Translations under genes and position numbers: made by a program
DNA from: Nageia nagi
Taxonomy: Eukaryota > Pinophyta
DNA: 64,000 bases
Direction of reading: 5' to 3'
Assembly (NCBI GenBank): GCA_050084985.1
Contig: JBITNC010000001.1
Span: 138,446,001-138,510,000, forward strand
Notes under the pieces: generated by a model
What the model saw: the letters and a program-made list of their open reading frames with translations, nothing else
The model's database searches: none
What the model was told of the DNA's origin: nothing
Shown here: in pieces, positions 1 through 12,059 of the stretch
Layout of the letters: each line of letters opens with the position of its first letter
Position numbering within the stretch: the stretch's first letter is position 1

Positions 1-490
1 TTTAAAATTATTTTCATATTAATACTAATTGTGTATAATAAATAAGATAGATTATTCTATGAATATAATTAAATCAATACCTAACATGTGTTTAGATCAA
101 AGACATGGATCCATATAATAACTAAATCAATACTTTATATGAAAGACATGAATATAATAAAATAAATTAGGTCATAGTTTTATTAATTCGTTGCTAGCTA
201 AGAACGTGTCATTTTTCTATGTGGTACTTTTGTTGGCTGAACTCAACTTTAGGTATTATCATATGTAATCATGTAGGAATGATTATTCCTAGTCTAGTTA
301 AAGATTTTCCCAAATCTATGAGCATTCTGTTTCTTGGACTAATCGCTTGTGCTCTTAGATCATTGTAGGACATGCTTCCTTTTAGATTGTAAGCTCCCTC
401 TATTCCCTTCTAATGGATTCTCAAATGAGTTCTCATGATTTTTATCCTTCTATTGACATCATTTACATCATATATTTAATGTATCATATA
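1..490. other. AT-rich DNA without a recognisable gene
   Basis: No frame of any length resembles a known family, and no RNA gene or repeat end is visible. Confidence 0.5.
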
Positions 491-499
491 TAATATATA

Positions 500-1279
500 G
501 GGAAAATTACCAAAACACTTCTATAATCTATAGTAATTACAAAAATACTTTTATCACTTTGGTATTTGTATTTATAACTTCTTTTAGTTCAACAATTCTA
601 GTTTCTGTGATGAAAATAAAAAAAGGAAGCTATTCGCAAACGAAAGTAGGTCACAATATGAAGGTAATAAATCCAGACTAGTCGCAGGATCAACTAGCAA
701 TAATTTAGCATAGTTGTGCGTCAATTACTTGTAGCCTTTTATGAATTATTGTCACCTGTTCTAGTGATGATCCTTTTATCAATTAGATAAAACAAAAATA
801 TGTTTTCCATTGCACTTATAATTTTATTTGAGTATTGATCCTTAGAGGAGTGCGTGGATTGGATATTGTGATGGAGGGGGTTCCCATTTTGGCCTACCTA
901 AATCCAATGATATCAACAAACTGTGGAAGATATCTGTCTATCACAACATATCCGTGGAGCGATTATGTATTTTTTACCAACTGTTGGATTCTTGCGTATG
1001 AGAAGAGGGCTCACTCTCATTCTGAAGCTCATGGAGTTTACTTTCTCTGGAAAAAGAAGGCTCTTTTGATCATGTTGCAGGCACAATTGTAATCGTGCTT
1101 TAAATCATTCGGATTTTCATATGGAAGAAGAAAAGGAAATGTGATTATTATCAGACATTAATTATATATATATTGGTTTTCATAAAATTGATTAAACTAC
1201 AGGGTCAATTTTGTAATTATTGAAAAACAAGTAATTTTGTATTTTTCTTAAATTATAAGGATATTTTGGTAAATTTTTT
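500..1279. mobile_element. Non-autonomous Mutator-like element
   Basis: The two ends form an imperfect terminal inverted repeat of about 45 bp: the left end begins gggaaaattaccaaaac, and the right end read backwards gives aaaaaatttaccaaaat, followed by further matching blocks. The 780-bp unit is bordered by a perfect 9-bp direct repeat, taatatata (491-499 and 1280-1288), the target duplication length expected of Mutator-like elements. The flank is AT-rich, so part of the match could be chance. An 85-codon open frame at 835-1092 resembles nothing I know and there is no transposase, so the element would need one supplied in trans. Confidence 0.6.
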
Positions 1280-1509
1280 TAATATATAATATAAGTAGAA
1301 TGTATATGTAATATCATATATAATGTATTATAATATAATCACATTGGATTACATTTAATATAAATAGAATATAAATAAATATTTAATTTAAAAATAAGTG
1401 GTATCTTTCTATTAAATATCTTATTTTCTAGGATTAATTATATTTCCTTTTTATTATTTATAATAACTTATGGTATGCTAGGCTTTGTAGACTTTATTAA
1501 GTAGAACTT

Positions 1510-2260
1510 TTGTATACATTTAAACTATATCATAAAAGATTTCTTAAATTAGTCAAGAGTGTTAAATATATGAACCTCTTTAGTATGCACAAATTAATCA
1601 AAGAGTATAAGAGGTTAGGAGTGTCAAATACATATAACTTGTTGGTGTGCTTATCATACATCTAAATAGTACATTGCTAAAGGAAAATTATTACAATCTT
1701 TACACCAACAATTTAAAGATTCTTTATTTAAAAAGAATGTATTTATAAATATTCAAATATATAATTTTTATTGTAACACATTATCATATTCGTAACACCC
1801 TTACAAAGTAGAACATAATCAATTATCTTTTATTTTTTTTGATTATGTGTATTCTTTCTTCTCCATTATTGAAAATTCTTTATTTTATTATAATTATAAT
1901 TCTAACATTGTATTAATAACATATAAATCCAAATATCTTATGAATAAAATAAAATAAAAGCAAAGCATTGTACTCCTTAAAAATATAAAATTAATACTTG
2001 CTACATATAATAAATAAATCACGTTATATGTTTAAAACAAAGGGATGAATCAATATAATAATACAAATACACCAAACCATTAGAAATTTGAAAGAAAGAA
2101 AACAACAAATTTGGATAAACTTGGATGAATGATGATTTCTTCAATTAGTTTAATGTAAACGAAGAGCCAAATTGTTTAAAAAAAGTCAATTTGAGCATCT
2201 TTATGTATTTGAATGGAATGAGCTTATCTCAAGAAGAAGAAAGACATTATTATAATAGAG
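1510..2260 (+). repeat. Dispersed repeat, inverted copy at 48.2-48.9 kb
   Basis: The segment matches the reverse complement of 48,180-48,925 in the same block order. Landmarks are tgttaaatatatgaacctc, tacattgctaaaggaaaat, aacattgtattaataa and aaaccattagaaatttgaaag. A third, partial copy lies at 46,830-46,995 in the orientation of the 48-kb copy. No coding capacity is visible. The size and the TGTTAAATATATG start would fit a copia LTR, but that is inference. Confidence 0.6.
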
Positions 2261-4349
2261 CTTTATAGCTTTAGATTCATTATCTTATTAGCCTCATTAT
2301 CATAAAAATACACCTATTATGATAGAACTTTATAGCTTTAGCCTTATTAGCTTTAGCCTAATTATCATAAAATCATTTTATTAATACCATCATGATGTAT
2401 GATAGGGAAAAAGAGAAGGCTATTATTATATAGATGAATGAAAATAAATGTAATAACTTTGATAACCCATTTTTCTACATTACAAGTATTTATGATAAAA
2501 ACCTAAGTATGATTTAATGTTTATATTTTTAAAGGGATCTACATAATTTATGAGATTATTTGAAATAAGTGATGTTTTAAAAATGATGCAAAAATCATAT
2601 TGTGCATAATATTATTATTTATTTGAAAGTTATAATAGGTTTAATTTGATAAGAGAATCGCTCTAGAGAAATGGTAAGCTTACAAACAAACTATTAGATC
2701 AAAATAAGAATTAAAGGGATAATAAAAGAATTAGGGTTTGAAGATTTACTAAGAACATGGATATCTTAGTGATCATAATAAAAGAATATGAAATTTTTTC
2801 ATTAAGCCATGATTGTCTCTTATTAAATGGTATTATATATATTTGATTTCATGTATGTATAATCATATCTTTTTAATTGATATAGTAAGGTTTACATTTA
2901 CTTACATAATTTGGTACTACTATTTAATTTGTATAAAGACTTGGTTCTTATTATTATTTTCATTCTAACTTTATGTTTAATATTAAGAAGAACCAAAAAT
3001 ATTTGTTGAAAATTATTTGTAGTATACTTTAACTCTTTAGTTGAAAAGAAGATGATATACATGAAACATTTTGACGTGGTATTTTTTTAAGCTGCTTTCA
3101 TTACACATTTAACTATGTACATAATATTTTTCTATTTTTTTGAAGTATATATGATTTGTTATTAAATACAAATCTCAATAATATTACCTAAAACATATTG
3201 ACATATATTATTATAATATCTTAATAGATATTATTATAATATCTTAATACAAGTTTTATAATTTATTTTTATCAAGGTTAGATAAATATGTGATGAAATA
3301 GTTATTATACATAAAGCAATGTATTCAATAGATAAAAATTAAAAAACTATATAAAATATTTATTGGTGGCTGAATGTAGTCGATTGTTTTTTCCTATGAA
3401 TGTTGAATGAAATGTTTTGGAGGGAACAAAATTAATAAATTTTGAAGAAAAGTTACAACATATAAAATATGTATTTATTGATGAGATGAGATTTATTAAA
3501 ACAAATAGATTCACACCTTCATCAAGTTATTTTTGCAATATTCTAACATCTAGTTTAGAGGAAGTTCAATCATTTTGGTGAGCCATCTAAGATAATTACC
3601 ACCTGTTATCCATAGATGACCATATGCAAGTTACAAGTATGCAAAATTATTATTGTAAGAATTTTTAACTATTATAATATTGTATAAAGTATTTTGGCAA
3701 GAAAGATAAAGTGAAGATAAAAAAGATTTTGTCAACTACTTACAAATATTAAAGATGCAAATCCAACTATTGAGAACTTAAAACTGTTAGAAGACTTAAT
3801 CTCATTGTATGCTAGATCTAATCAACATTCACCCTAAATACTCATTGTTTGATGGTCTTCAACTTATTATCATTGTTATCCCAAGTAAAAATGTCATTAG
3901 TGTTCATAAAAAATATAAAATATCGCTTCCTTCCAACTTGAAATTATCAGCTAGATAATAAGATATCAATCAAAGGATAATCATACTTACCTTGTTTTGG
4001 CTTCAATAAGCTCATAGTATACAATATGCTTGAGCTCACTCACTACTAGGAAAGTTATAGCAGAATGTACCAAACCACAAAAGTAACTGCTTTACTTATC
4101 TTTAGACTTGTTTTTAAGAGAGCAAGTTCATGATTCTTTGAGGTTGAGAGATATGCTGTTCTAACTAGATATTCAAAGGACAGAGGAAAGTAAAAATAAT
4201 TTCTTGAGTTCAAAACTAGGGTTTCTTTCAGGTAGCTTTACTCCTTCAGTAATTGCCGAAATGGCAATCAAATGGACGTCCTAATTCACATATGCAATGT
4301 GAGTTTGTCCTTCTGGTGTACAAGGGACATAAAATCACTAATGTCCTTT
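2261..4349. other. AT-rich DNA, no gene seen
   Basis: No family is recognisable on either strand. The only local structure is an imperfect direct repeat at about 2255-2380, built on the words gctttatagctttag and cattatcataaaa. Confidence 0.5.
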
Positions 4350-5385
4350 TTTGTTGATAATATCCAAAAGAGTTCATACCTTCCATCTGGTTCTTGCATT
4401 GCCATTCTGTGCAAGTTTAACTATGTCATTATATACACCAAGTTTCGATGTTGTCTATAAATGAGAGGAATCATTTATACCCAATGCAAGCAATACAACA
4501 ATAACATTCTCTTTATCACGAGATGAGCCTAAATGGATCAAATTAACAAGAATATGAATAGCAGATTAATTTTCAATGGTAATACTACCTTCCTGATGAT
4601 TAGTGAGTATTGCAAGAATAGTAAGAACTTCATCCATAATTCCAATGGTTTGCTCAACAATAAGTCCATAAAAGTAGGAACAAATCTAGCCGGAACAGGC
4701 CAAGCTTTATTTCATTGGTACATGAATAGATTGAAGAGAGGAGTGGTAGAACCCTTCTTCCCCTTGGAGTTTCATCTCAAAGTAGATAAACTAAAGGAGG
4801 GATGGCTCCTGAAGCTCCAATACTAATTTTTCTGTCATCCACAACAAACAGGCTAGGAAGACTTGTAGCAACATTTTCTCTTGCTTCTATGCTACTATGC
4901 TTTATGAATTTTATGAAGTAGCTAATAGGTCATGCTTGAACAGCTGGTCCTTTGTTACTACTATCAATATATAAATTTAGAAGATATATCACTTCATGCT
5001 GTTGGGTTGCAACACAACTTGATGACAACATTTTCAGTAAGTGTAGAATAGCTCCAGCCTTGGCAATTAAAAGCCTCTTATCTAAATTTCTCTTTGCAAG
5101 TAGCTACATTTCTTGTGCAGCAGTTCTTTACACGTCTGCTTTTCTACATGAAAGTTTTTAAACTAAAATATCTATTCCTTATTGATATTCGAAAGGAATA
5201 TGAGATGTTATTGGATGTACCAGACCGATTGGGACCTACTCTACTTGGAACTTCAACACCATATTTTTCACACCATTGAACAATCAAGCTTTAAAGAACA
5301 TAATTTGGTGTTAAGAGTTAGGTGAGGCAAGACTTGCTTGGTTTTGACGCATGTTTTATGGCTTGTATGAAACTACTGAGAGGAA
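4350..5385 (-). pseudogene. U-box / armadillo-repeat E3 ubiquitin ligase pseudogene
   Basis: Read on the minus strand, the segment follows the plant U-box protein family (PUB10-15 type), which attaches ubiquitin to target proteins. The end of the U-box lies at 5319-5385 (HKTC...QVLPHLTL, then the NYVL and QWCE positions). Armadillo repeats follow: LLAKRN near 5080, [12 protein letters not shown] near 4990, [10 protein letters not shown] near 4935, EARENVA near 4875, IGASGAIPPLVYLL near 4805. The tail keeps AQNGNARTRWK near 4400. Frames shift several times and there are stops, including one before LLAKRN. The usual linker between U-box and armadillo array is very short here, and no intron is seen. 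The start of the U-box and all upstream sequence are missing. Confidence 0.85.
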
Positions 5386-5860
5386 GTGCAGGTAATAAAT
5401 TTTTGTTTTTTTTTTTTTAATTGGTGTATTAAATTGATTATTATGTTATTAAATTGATGAACCCAGTTAAAAAAATTTATGATTCATTGAAATTTTTGTT
5501 TATATTTAATGTAAAGAAAAGCACCAGATTCAATCTTTCATAGATAGGATACAACAAGAGGAACACAACTTGAATATTTTGGAGATTCCCAAAGGGAAAT
5601 TGGTTCACTCTTGTTGAGGAAATCTTCAAAGAAGCATAGGCATAATGCATAAGTCGTCTCAAATTCTATCGATAATTCTACTATGTCATACCATAGTCAT
5701 AACCTTTAATTAAATAAAATACTCAAATCAATATTGATGATGATGATAATGGAGTTGAACCCACAACAAAACAGTTCTATCTTAGGTAATCATACTTTCT
5801 TTTAACAACATACAAACCGTAGAGAATTTTTTGGACAAAGGGAAAACTCAGTGTGTAGAT
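5386..5860. other. No gene seen
   Basis: AT-rich DNA with a short T tract at about 5407-5418. A 61-codon minus-strand frame (5477-5662) resembles no known protein. Confidence 0.45.
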
Positions 5861-5864
5861 GGAT

Positions 5865-6190
5865 AATGGTCTATGAGATTGTATTGATGATCATCTACTG
5901 GACAACATAAACAATCATCAATGAGATTATACAGATGATCATTAGTGCAATCTCATAGATGATCATTTGTGCAATCTGACAGACAATATTCTATGCGATG
6001 AAACTAATGATCTTTTGTGCGATGACACATCATCTATGCGATGAAACTAACTATCATCTATGCGATCTCACAAATGATTGTCTATGCGATAACATTAACA
6101 ATCATCAGTGAAATTGCACTTACGATCTTTAGTGAGATCAAACTAATGATCGTCAGTATCATCACACATCCGATTGTCTGTATAAGAAAA
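5865..6190. repeat. Palindromic-core minisatellite (gatgatcatc)
   Basis: About ten degenerate copies of a unit of roughly 25-32 bp carry the words tatgcgatgaaactaatgatc, catagatgatcatttgtgcaatc and cagatgatcattagtgcaat. The core gatgatcatc is its own reverse complement. Related copies lie at 8215-8320 and just beyond the CACTA element at 28,815-28,865. The unit also resembles the 61.2-61.9 kb array (catagatgagcatctacaatc). Confidence 0.7.
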
Positions 6191-6239
6191 TGCTATCATT
6201 TATTCATATCAAAGTTAATCTTTCTAGTTTCTAAATATT

Positions 6240-7745
6240 TTTTAGAATTATTCATTGATTACAGATACAAATATGGCTCTAAATCCAATTTCTCCATCAC
6301 TAGCAATGCAAGTAACACAAGCAAAGACCCCTTCCACAGAATCCACACAAATCTTGGAGCCAAAAGGTAAGCAATCCTAAATGAAAACCTTTAAACTATT
6401 TTCTATTTCTTATTATTTATAGTGCTTCCTCCCCCTATTCCACTAATGAGAGGCCAAGTGCAAGTACAACCAAGAGGAAAAAATATTCCATTAGATATTT
6501 GGCAGAATGTTTCAGCTAGTGGAAGAGCTACATTGAGTCGAAGAGGGAGAAATAGAAGAATACTCAAATCAAAAGCTCCTAGCCCATACAATATTCCAAT
6601 GATTATGATATCCCAAATTTTACTTTATCAAATGTAAATTCAATGATATGTAACATAGTAGGTCTTTGTACACTAGAACTTGATGAGGATTACCTGAAGG
6701 AAATGGTAGAAGAGTGAGATACCATGCATGGTAATGGTAAAGGCAAAGAGAGTCAACGTTAAACTACTACAAGCCACATGCCTCCAAAGCTAGTAACATA
6801 ATAGATCATGATTAGAACAACAACCAAAAAAGAAGAAGAAGATTGAGATCTATCTATTTCAGTTGATAGTCTAATTTGCTCAAATGTGGAGGCAACAATA
6901 AGGAATTCTATTCTTCCTAATATTTTAAGTGCAAATATGTGGGAATTTCATGCAAAATTATTGTTTAAAGAGATAAATGTGAGATTTCCAAACTATAACA
7001 AGAGGGAAAAGATATTTTTAGAGATGAAAAATTCTCTAGAGAAGCTTGTGGCACATTTTAAAGCGATCACATAAGGAAAGAAAAAATTTGCTTCCTCATA
7101 TGTAGACATTGATGTCAATCATATTTTAAACAAGTTAAAAAATTCAAATGTTGACTCCCAAGCCTATTACAACACTTAGAACATTGACATGCAAAAGGTT
7201 AAAATTACCGAAGTTACAAAAGATGTAGCGAAGGTAAGAATTTTGTAATCAATTTAGTAGTATATACAATGTACATAGTAGTTTCATTTTTTTTTCAAAT
7301 TTCAATTTTCATATCTAAATATGGTCTTTGTCTTTATTTTTTAGTCCAACTTTGATAACTTGAAAAAATAAGTAAACAACTTGGTTGTTCAAGTTGAAAA
7401 GGCAAGGAAGGGCCTACGAAATGTAGCCATAATGAAGGAGGAGCTCCTTGAAGATTTGATGGATAATAACACATTAAAATTAATAATAAATGAGCATAAT
7501 ATGGACTACCACATTCTGATGAAGCAAAAAGAAAAGGAGACTCAAGCTATAGAGATACCAAGGTAGGATGGAGGGAAAGAGATGAGAATATTAGTTCAAA
7601 CTTTGGATACTACACAAAGAGGAGTATTGGCAATAGTAGAGTTGGGTTTAACATCCTAGCCAACATTTGCTAAATATAATACTCTTGAGAATGAGAGTGA
7701 GGATAATGTTGAAGAAATTATTGAAAAGATAGAATTTCATATTTA
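6240..7745 (+). pseudogene. Broken intron-containing gene, unidentified
   Basis: Several exon-like stretches of coding character are joined by plausible introns. One runs from about 6368 (aaaggtaagc) to 6420 (tttatag); another from about 7232 (gaaggtaaga) to 7343 (ttttttag). The open pieces encode basic and then charged, helix-rich sequence: 6422-6637 with GRATLSRRGRNRR, 6886-7074 with EMKNSLEKLVAHF, and 7381-7566. Stop codons occur between them. I recognise no domain. Because minisatellites of one family lie on both sides (5.9-6.2 and 8.2-8.3 kb), it may be the coding part of an unclassified transposon. That is inference. Confidence 0.4.
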
Positions 7746-8214
7746 AACATTAAGTGGAAAATTTGGAACTTTTTTCATAAGAACTTTTATAAGGTGTTTT
7801 TAATTTTAGAAAGGCTTGTTGTACTTTTTTGATTTTGTGGCATTGTTCATGATGTAAGCAAGTTTTTTTTAATCATTACCATTGTTGTTAAAAATTTACC
7901 AATTGAAATGAATATTAATGTCAATGAATCATGAGAAAAAGTATTTTCAGTATGAGCAAGTATGTTCTGAATCATTGAATATTTATTTAAGTATGTGTTT
8001 TGAATGATAATGTTAGCAACTATGTTCAAAGTTTCAAACTATTGAAATGGTGATTTAATTATAGAATATTATAAGCAAAACTTTTTTTGAATCATTGCAT
8101 ATTTGACCAAACTATTAGAATGGTAATTTATTTTTTTATAGGTATATTACTGTAATCATTCAATGTTTGGCCAAGTATTTTCTTTGAATGATAGCATCTG
8201 CAAGTACTATTCAA
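7746..8214. other. No gene seen
   Basis: AT-rich DNA downstream of the unidentified pseudogene. Short repeated words such as gtatgttctgaatcattga recur loosely, but no element is recognisable. Confidence 0.4.
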
Positions 8215-8320
8215 ACGTAGAAGATCATCAATGTATAAATGTAGATGATCGTATGTGTCTTAGAATAGATGATCATTAATGTATAAATGTAGATGATAAC
8301 CAATGTGTTGACAAAAATGA
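8215..8320. repeat. gatgatcatc minisatellite, left of CACTA
   Basis: Three to four units based on gatgatcattaatgtataaa and gtagatgat, ending at the TCA target site of the CACTA element. The sequence just right of that element (28,815-28,865) carries the same unit in opposite orientation. Confidence 0.65.
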
Positions 8321-8323
8321 TCA

Positions 8324-8715
8324 CACTACTACCAAAAAGGGATTTGCATCCTTTTTTACATCTAAACTCTTTGTTATTTTTTTAATGTTTTTCCATTTTT
8401 TTTGATGCAAAAAAGGACACAAACTACATGCTAAAAATTGTGTTAGTTTTTGCATCCTTTTTTTACTACTTATTGCATCCTCAAAGTTAGTTATGCATCA
8501 ATGTTTTTCATCTAAAGGTGTCCAATTTTGCATTTGAGTTTGCATCTTAAAGAGTCCTTTATTATGTTGATTATTGCATCTAAATGTGTCTAAAATTGTA
8601 TCTTTTTTTGCATCTGAAGGGGTCTAAAATTGCATTGATTTTTGAGTCCAAAAGGGTCATTTTTTGCATCGTTTTTATTCCATTACATCACTTTTTGCAT
8701 ATAAAATTGCATCAT
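8324..8715. repeat. CACTA left end and subterminal repeats
   Basis: After the inverted terminus the word ttgcatctaaaggtgtcc and variants (ttgcatctaaatgtgtc, ttgcatctgaaggggtc) recur about eight times. In CACTA elements such subterminal motifs are transposase-binding sites; that function is inferred here from position. Confidence 0.8.
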
Positions 8716-9139
8716 TTTTGTTTGGAAATTAAAAAAAAATGATTCATAATATTTAATATTATTATTTCCATTTCCATTCAAATTTGAATCAGACATCAAA
8801 ATAATATGCCTATTTCATCAATCGTACAATAAAATAATATGCAAATTGTATGCTACACCTATTTCGATATGAGATTGTATGCTAATAATATTTTGTAAAA
8901 ATATTATAAATTATGCTAAAATCTATATGCCAAAATATGGGTTGATGAAACCATGATAATATCCATATCAAAATATTTCTAAATAACATACATTTAGACA
9001 TTTGAATATACTAAATGATATACATATATACATAAAAATATATCAAAATGATATATAAGTATGTATGAATACATTTACATGAAATCTTAAAAATGATACA
9101 ATACTCGTACTATCTGCATCATGAGTACAAAATGATAGT

Positions 9140-9676
9140 ACAACTACTAATCCTCAATATTAATGTCATTGCTAGATCCAAACTTAGTACCTTTAGAATC
9201 ACTACCACCACTTGACTGATCACCACCTAACTCGAGCCACTACTTGATCCACTATAATGTCTACACCCTAGTTGACTAGCTCACTGTATGCCTTGAAAGG
9301 ACGTGTCATCTCATCCTAAAAAAAGATTGAATCTAACATAATAGGTAGATAATGAATCATCATATTTTAATGCATCACATGTGATGCAGTACCCTCCTAA
9401 AAATAATAAGAAAATAAATATTAGTGTGTATAATCACACTTAAAAAAAATATGCATCACCTGCAAGAAATTCATGATATGTGTTTATTAATTAAAATAAT
9501 TGAAATTACTTACACCAACATTCAATATCTCCCTCAGTGCTTGGTAACCATATTTGATACAATATTGGCATTCATTAGCATTAGGAAATCAATTGAAATC
9601 TCTCAACTATAAAAAAGTTAATTAGTACTATATTAAAAACCATTTACCTATATCGTTGAAAATCACTGCATGCAAT
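9140..9676 (-). pseudogene. CACTA second gene, 3' exons (distal to nested copia)
   Basis: Minus-strand coding pieces are separated by introns. One exon begins near 9609 after a ttttttatag acceptor and ends near 9515 before gtgtaagt; another acceptor, ttcttgcag, lies near 9465. The last exon ends in a Gly/Ser-rich acidic tail (SSGGSDSKGTKF, then NDINIED and a stop near 9148). It continues the gene at 18,156-19,440; the copia element 9,682-18,154 separates them. Product unknown. By position it could be the accessory DNA-binding protein (TNPA-like) that CACTA elements encode besides the transposase, but I see no defining motif. Confidence 0.5.
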
Positions 9677-9681
9677 AAATA

Positions 9682-10869
9682 TGTTGGCTTATGGTGTTGT
9701 CATTGTTATCAAAGTGATTGATAATCTAATATGCTACCATTGCTATCCATAATATACTATCCCACAATGCCAAAGTTGAACAAGTCGTTCAGTGTTGAAT
9801 GATAATTCTTGTTGAAGTTCTTTAGTGTACTAGTAATGAGGTGTTAAGTGTATTTTGTTAATATGTCAACTACATCCTTTTTGTGTAAAATCCTTTGCAA
9901 GAAGTATGCCAAAACTTAAATATTTGAATCCATGCATGTACAAGTTTTTCCAAGTGTCTAAGAAATGTAAAAAAAGGTTTTCTAATTGTTGAGCAAGATA
10001 TTATTTGAAAATATTAGCCATGTTTGGAAGGGTATAACTTTTGATAGGTGCATCTAATTGAATTGATTATTTCTGAGGCCTTTCCAATGAATATATATAT
10101 AAAATAAAGATTTAACCTTCATTTAAGCCATTTTGATTAGGGGCATTTTGGAGGCTCATTAGCACAAGTGACATTTTGGAGGCTAGATTATATTTTTCTT
10201 GCTTTAAAAGGCCAGTAAAGAAAGGGTTTGAAGATAGTGTGAGAGATGGTTAAGTCCAATATGTTTATGTGTTGAAGAAAATAATGGAGATGTATGAGTT
10301 TGTTTGTATGTAGGGTTTGAGAAAATTATAGATATTGAGATCATCAATGTGCAGAATGTTAGAGGATTGTAGAGATTGAGATAATTAGTGTGCCAGGTTT
10401 GAGAAGATTGTAGAGATCATACAGATTTTAGAAGAGCTAGACCATTCAAGGTCTTTTGATAGAGTTTAATTATCTATATCATATATTTATGATTTTCTAG
10501 TTGGTGTTGGTAAATTAGGGGATTGGTGTCTCCTTCTAATTGGTGCTCATAAATTAGAAAATGGTGTCTCCTTCTAGTTGATGGTGGTAAACTAGGGGTT
10601 AGTGCTCCTTCCAATGGGTGCTAGTAAATTATTTATAAATTTGATGCTTTACAAAGGTTGTATTTGGATGGAAGTCCAAGTAGTCATTTTTGAGGATGTA
10701 GTTAAATTGGTGAACCATGTTACATCATGTGTTATGTGATGCTTTCTTAGTGTATTATTTTATTTTGGTTGTAATTTTCTATTGCATTATTTTAAGTACT
10801 CTACATTTGAATTTTTAGAGTTTAAGACACTGATTAACCCCCCCTCTTAGTGTCATTATGTGACTTAAA
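9682..10869 (+). repeat. 5' LTR of nested copia
   Basis: Starts TGTTGGCTTATGGTG and ends near tgtgacttaaa. It aligns along its length with 16,916-18,154, sharing blocks such as gttgagcaaga, ggaagggtataacttttgat and tcaagg/gaggatgtagttaaattggtg. Confidence 0.9.
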
Positions 10870-10871
10870 AT

Positions 10872-10884
10872 TGGTATAAGATTT
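10872..10884 (+). other. Primer binding site, initiator tRNA-Met type
   Basis: The word ttggtataagatt lies two bases past the 5' LTR and is a mutated form of the TGGTATCAGAGC site used by plant copia elements to prime reverse transcription. Confidence 0.65.
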
Positions 10885-10962
10885 AATTCTTGTTTAGGCT
10901 ATATCAGCTAAGGAGATCTTAGTTGTGACACTATAGAAAAGAAATTAAGGTTTCTCATAAAA

Positions 10963-11935
10963 CAAGGCACCTCTCTTTGATGGAAATAATTATGCCTTTT
11001 GGAGGATTTAGATGCAAAATTATCTTAGTGCTTTGGGTTTTAGTTTTTGGGATGCGATTGAAAAAGGCTACACTCCTCCCACTACAAGCCCAAAGAATGA
11101 AGCATTATTTATGGTGTCTGAAGAGAAGCTAAATGAAGAGAAAGAAAAAAGGAAAAGAGAAAAAGAAGAAGAGAAAGATGAAGAACATGATTTCAAGGTT
11201 GAGGTTGATCTTGAAGAAGAATTGGTAGCAGCTTTGAATGAATTGGATAAGGAAAGAAAGAAAAATAAGAAAATCTCAAATAGGCTTGATGATGCAAGTG
11301 GTGTTATAGAAAGATTAAAAGTAGAGTTAAAAGAATACAAGAAGATTAATGAGGATTTGGAGACACAACTTATCGTAAAAGTCAAAAATTGTAGCAAACT
11401 CAAAGAGGAAATAGTTGGGCTACATATGTAGCTACAGGAAGTAACCAAGAAGATTAGTTCCTATGAGTACCTAGAAGGAAGATCGATCAAGCTTAGTGAG
11501 ATCATTAAGAGTCTTACAACATATTCAAAAAAGTTCAATTTGGGATATGAACAAGGACAATATTTTAACAATACAAAAAAGGAAAATACTAAAATAATTG
11601 AAAAGAAGGAAGATAGCTTAGGATTGGAGGATGATGTTTTCACACAGGTACAATCAAGAAGAAGACTTTATGCAGGATCGAGGAGTTCTCAGCAATACAC
11701 CAGCTTCATATATCCTTTCAATGGATATTATTTTAAATGCAATACTTATTTCCACAAAATTTTAGATTGTAAGTATAATATTACTCCAAGAACTTTTGTT
11801 ACTAAAAATGCTTTTGGTCCGCTAATAGAGTATCAAGTTGAATGCTATAATTGTCCTGAGTTTGGACACATTGCTAGATTTTGTAAAAGCAAGTATGGAA
11901 TGAGCTCCTTTCCACCTAGATAGTTTCCTCTTATG
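10963..11935 (+). pseudogene. copia gag remnant with zinc knuckle
   Basis: The capsid start is recognisable as a FDGNNY.FW motif near 10,975, then FWDAIEKGY near 11,047. A Lys/Glu-rich coiled coil follows directly (11,130-11,430), so most of the usual capsid core (UBN2-type, roughly 100 residues) is absent. A CCHC zinc knuckle, CYNCPEFGHIARFC, lies at about 11,842-11,883. Stops include one just after FW and one at 11,429. Gag forms the particle and binds the RNA genome. Confidence 0.8.
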
Positions 11936-12059
11936 ATATAAAATAGATAATTTTAGAGAAGCCCCCCACAAGAAGAAGAAGGAAAATAAAAAAAAGAACC
12001 TAAAGAAAAATTAAAATAAGTTTGGAAAGAAAAGGAGAAATTAAAAGGTGATAAGGAGT

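Noticed and set aside
835-1092. 85-codon frame as a real gene
   Set aside because: Sits inside the Mutator-like element, has no match and no supporting signals.
11068-11448. Serine-rich minus-strand frame of 126 codons
   Set aside because: It is the shadow of the Lys/Glu-rich copia gag coiled coil on the other strand.
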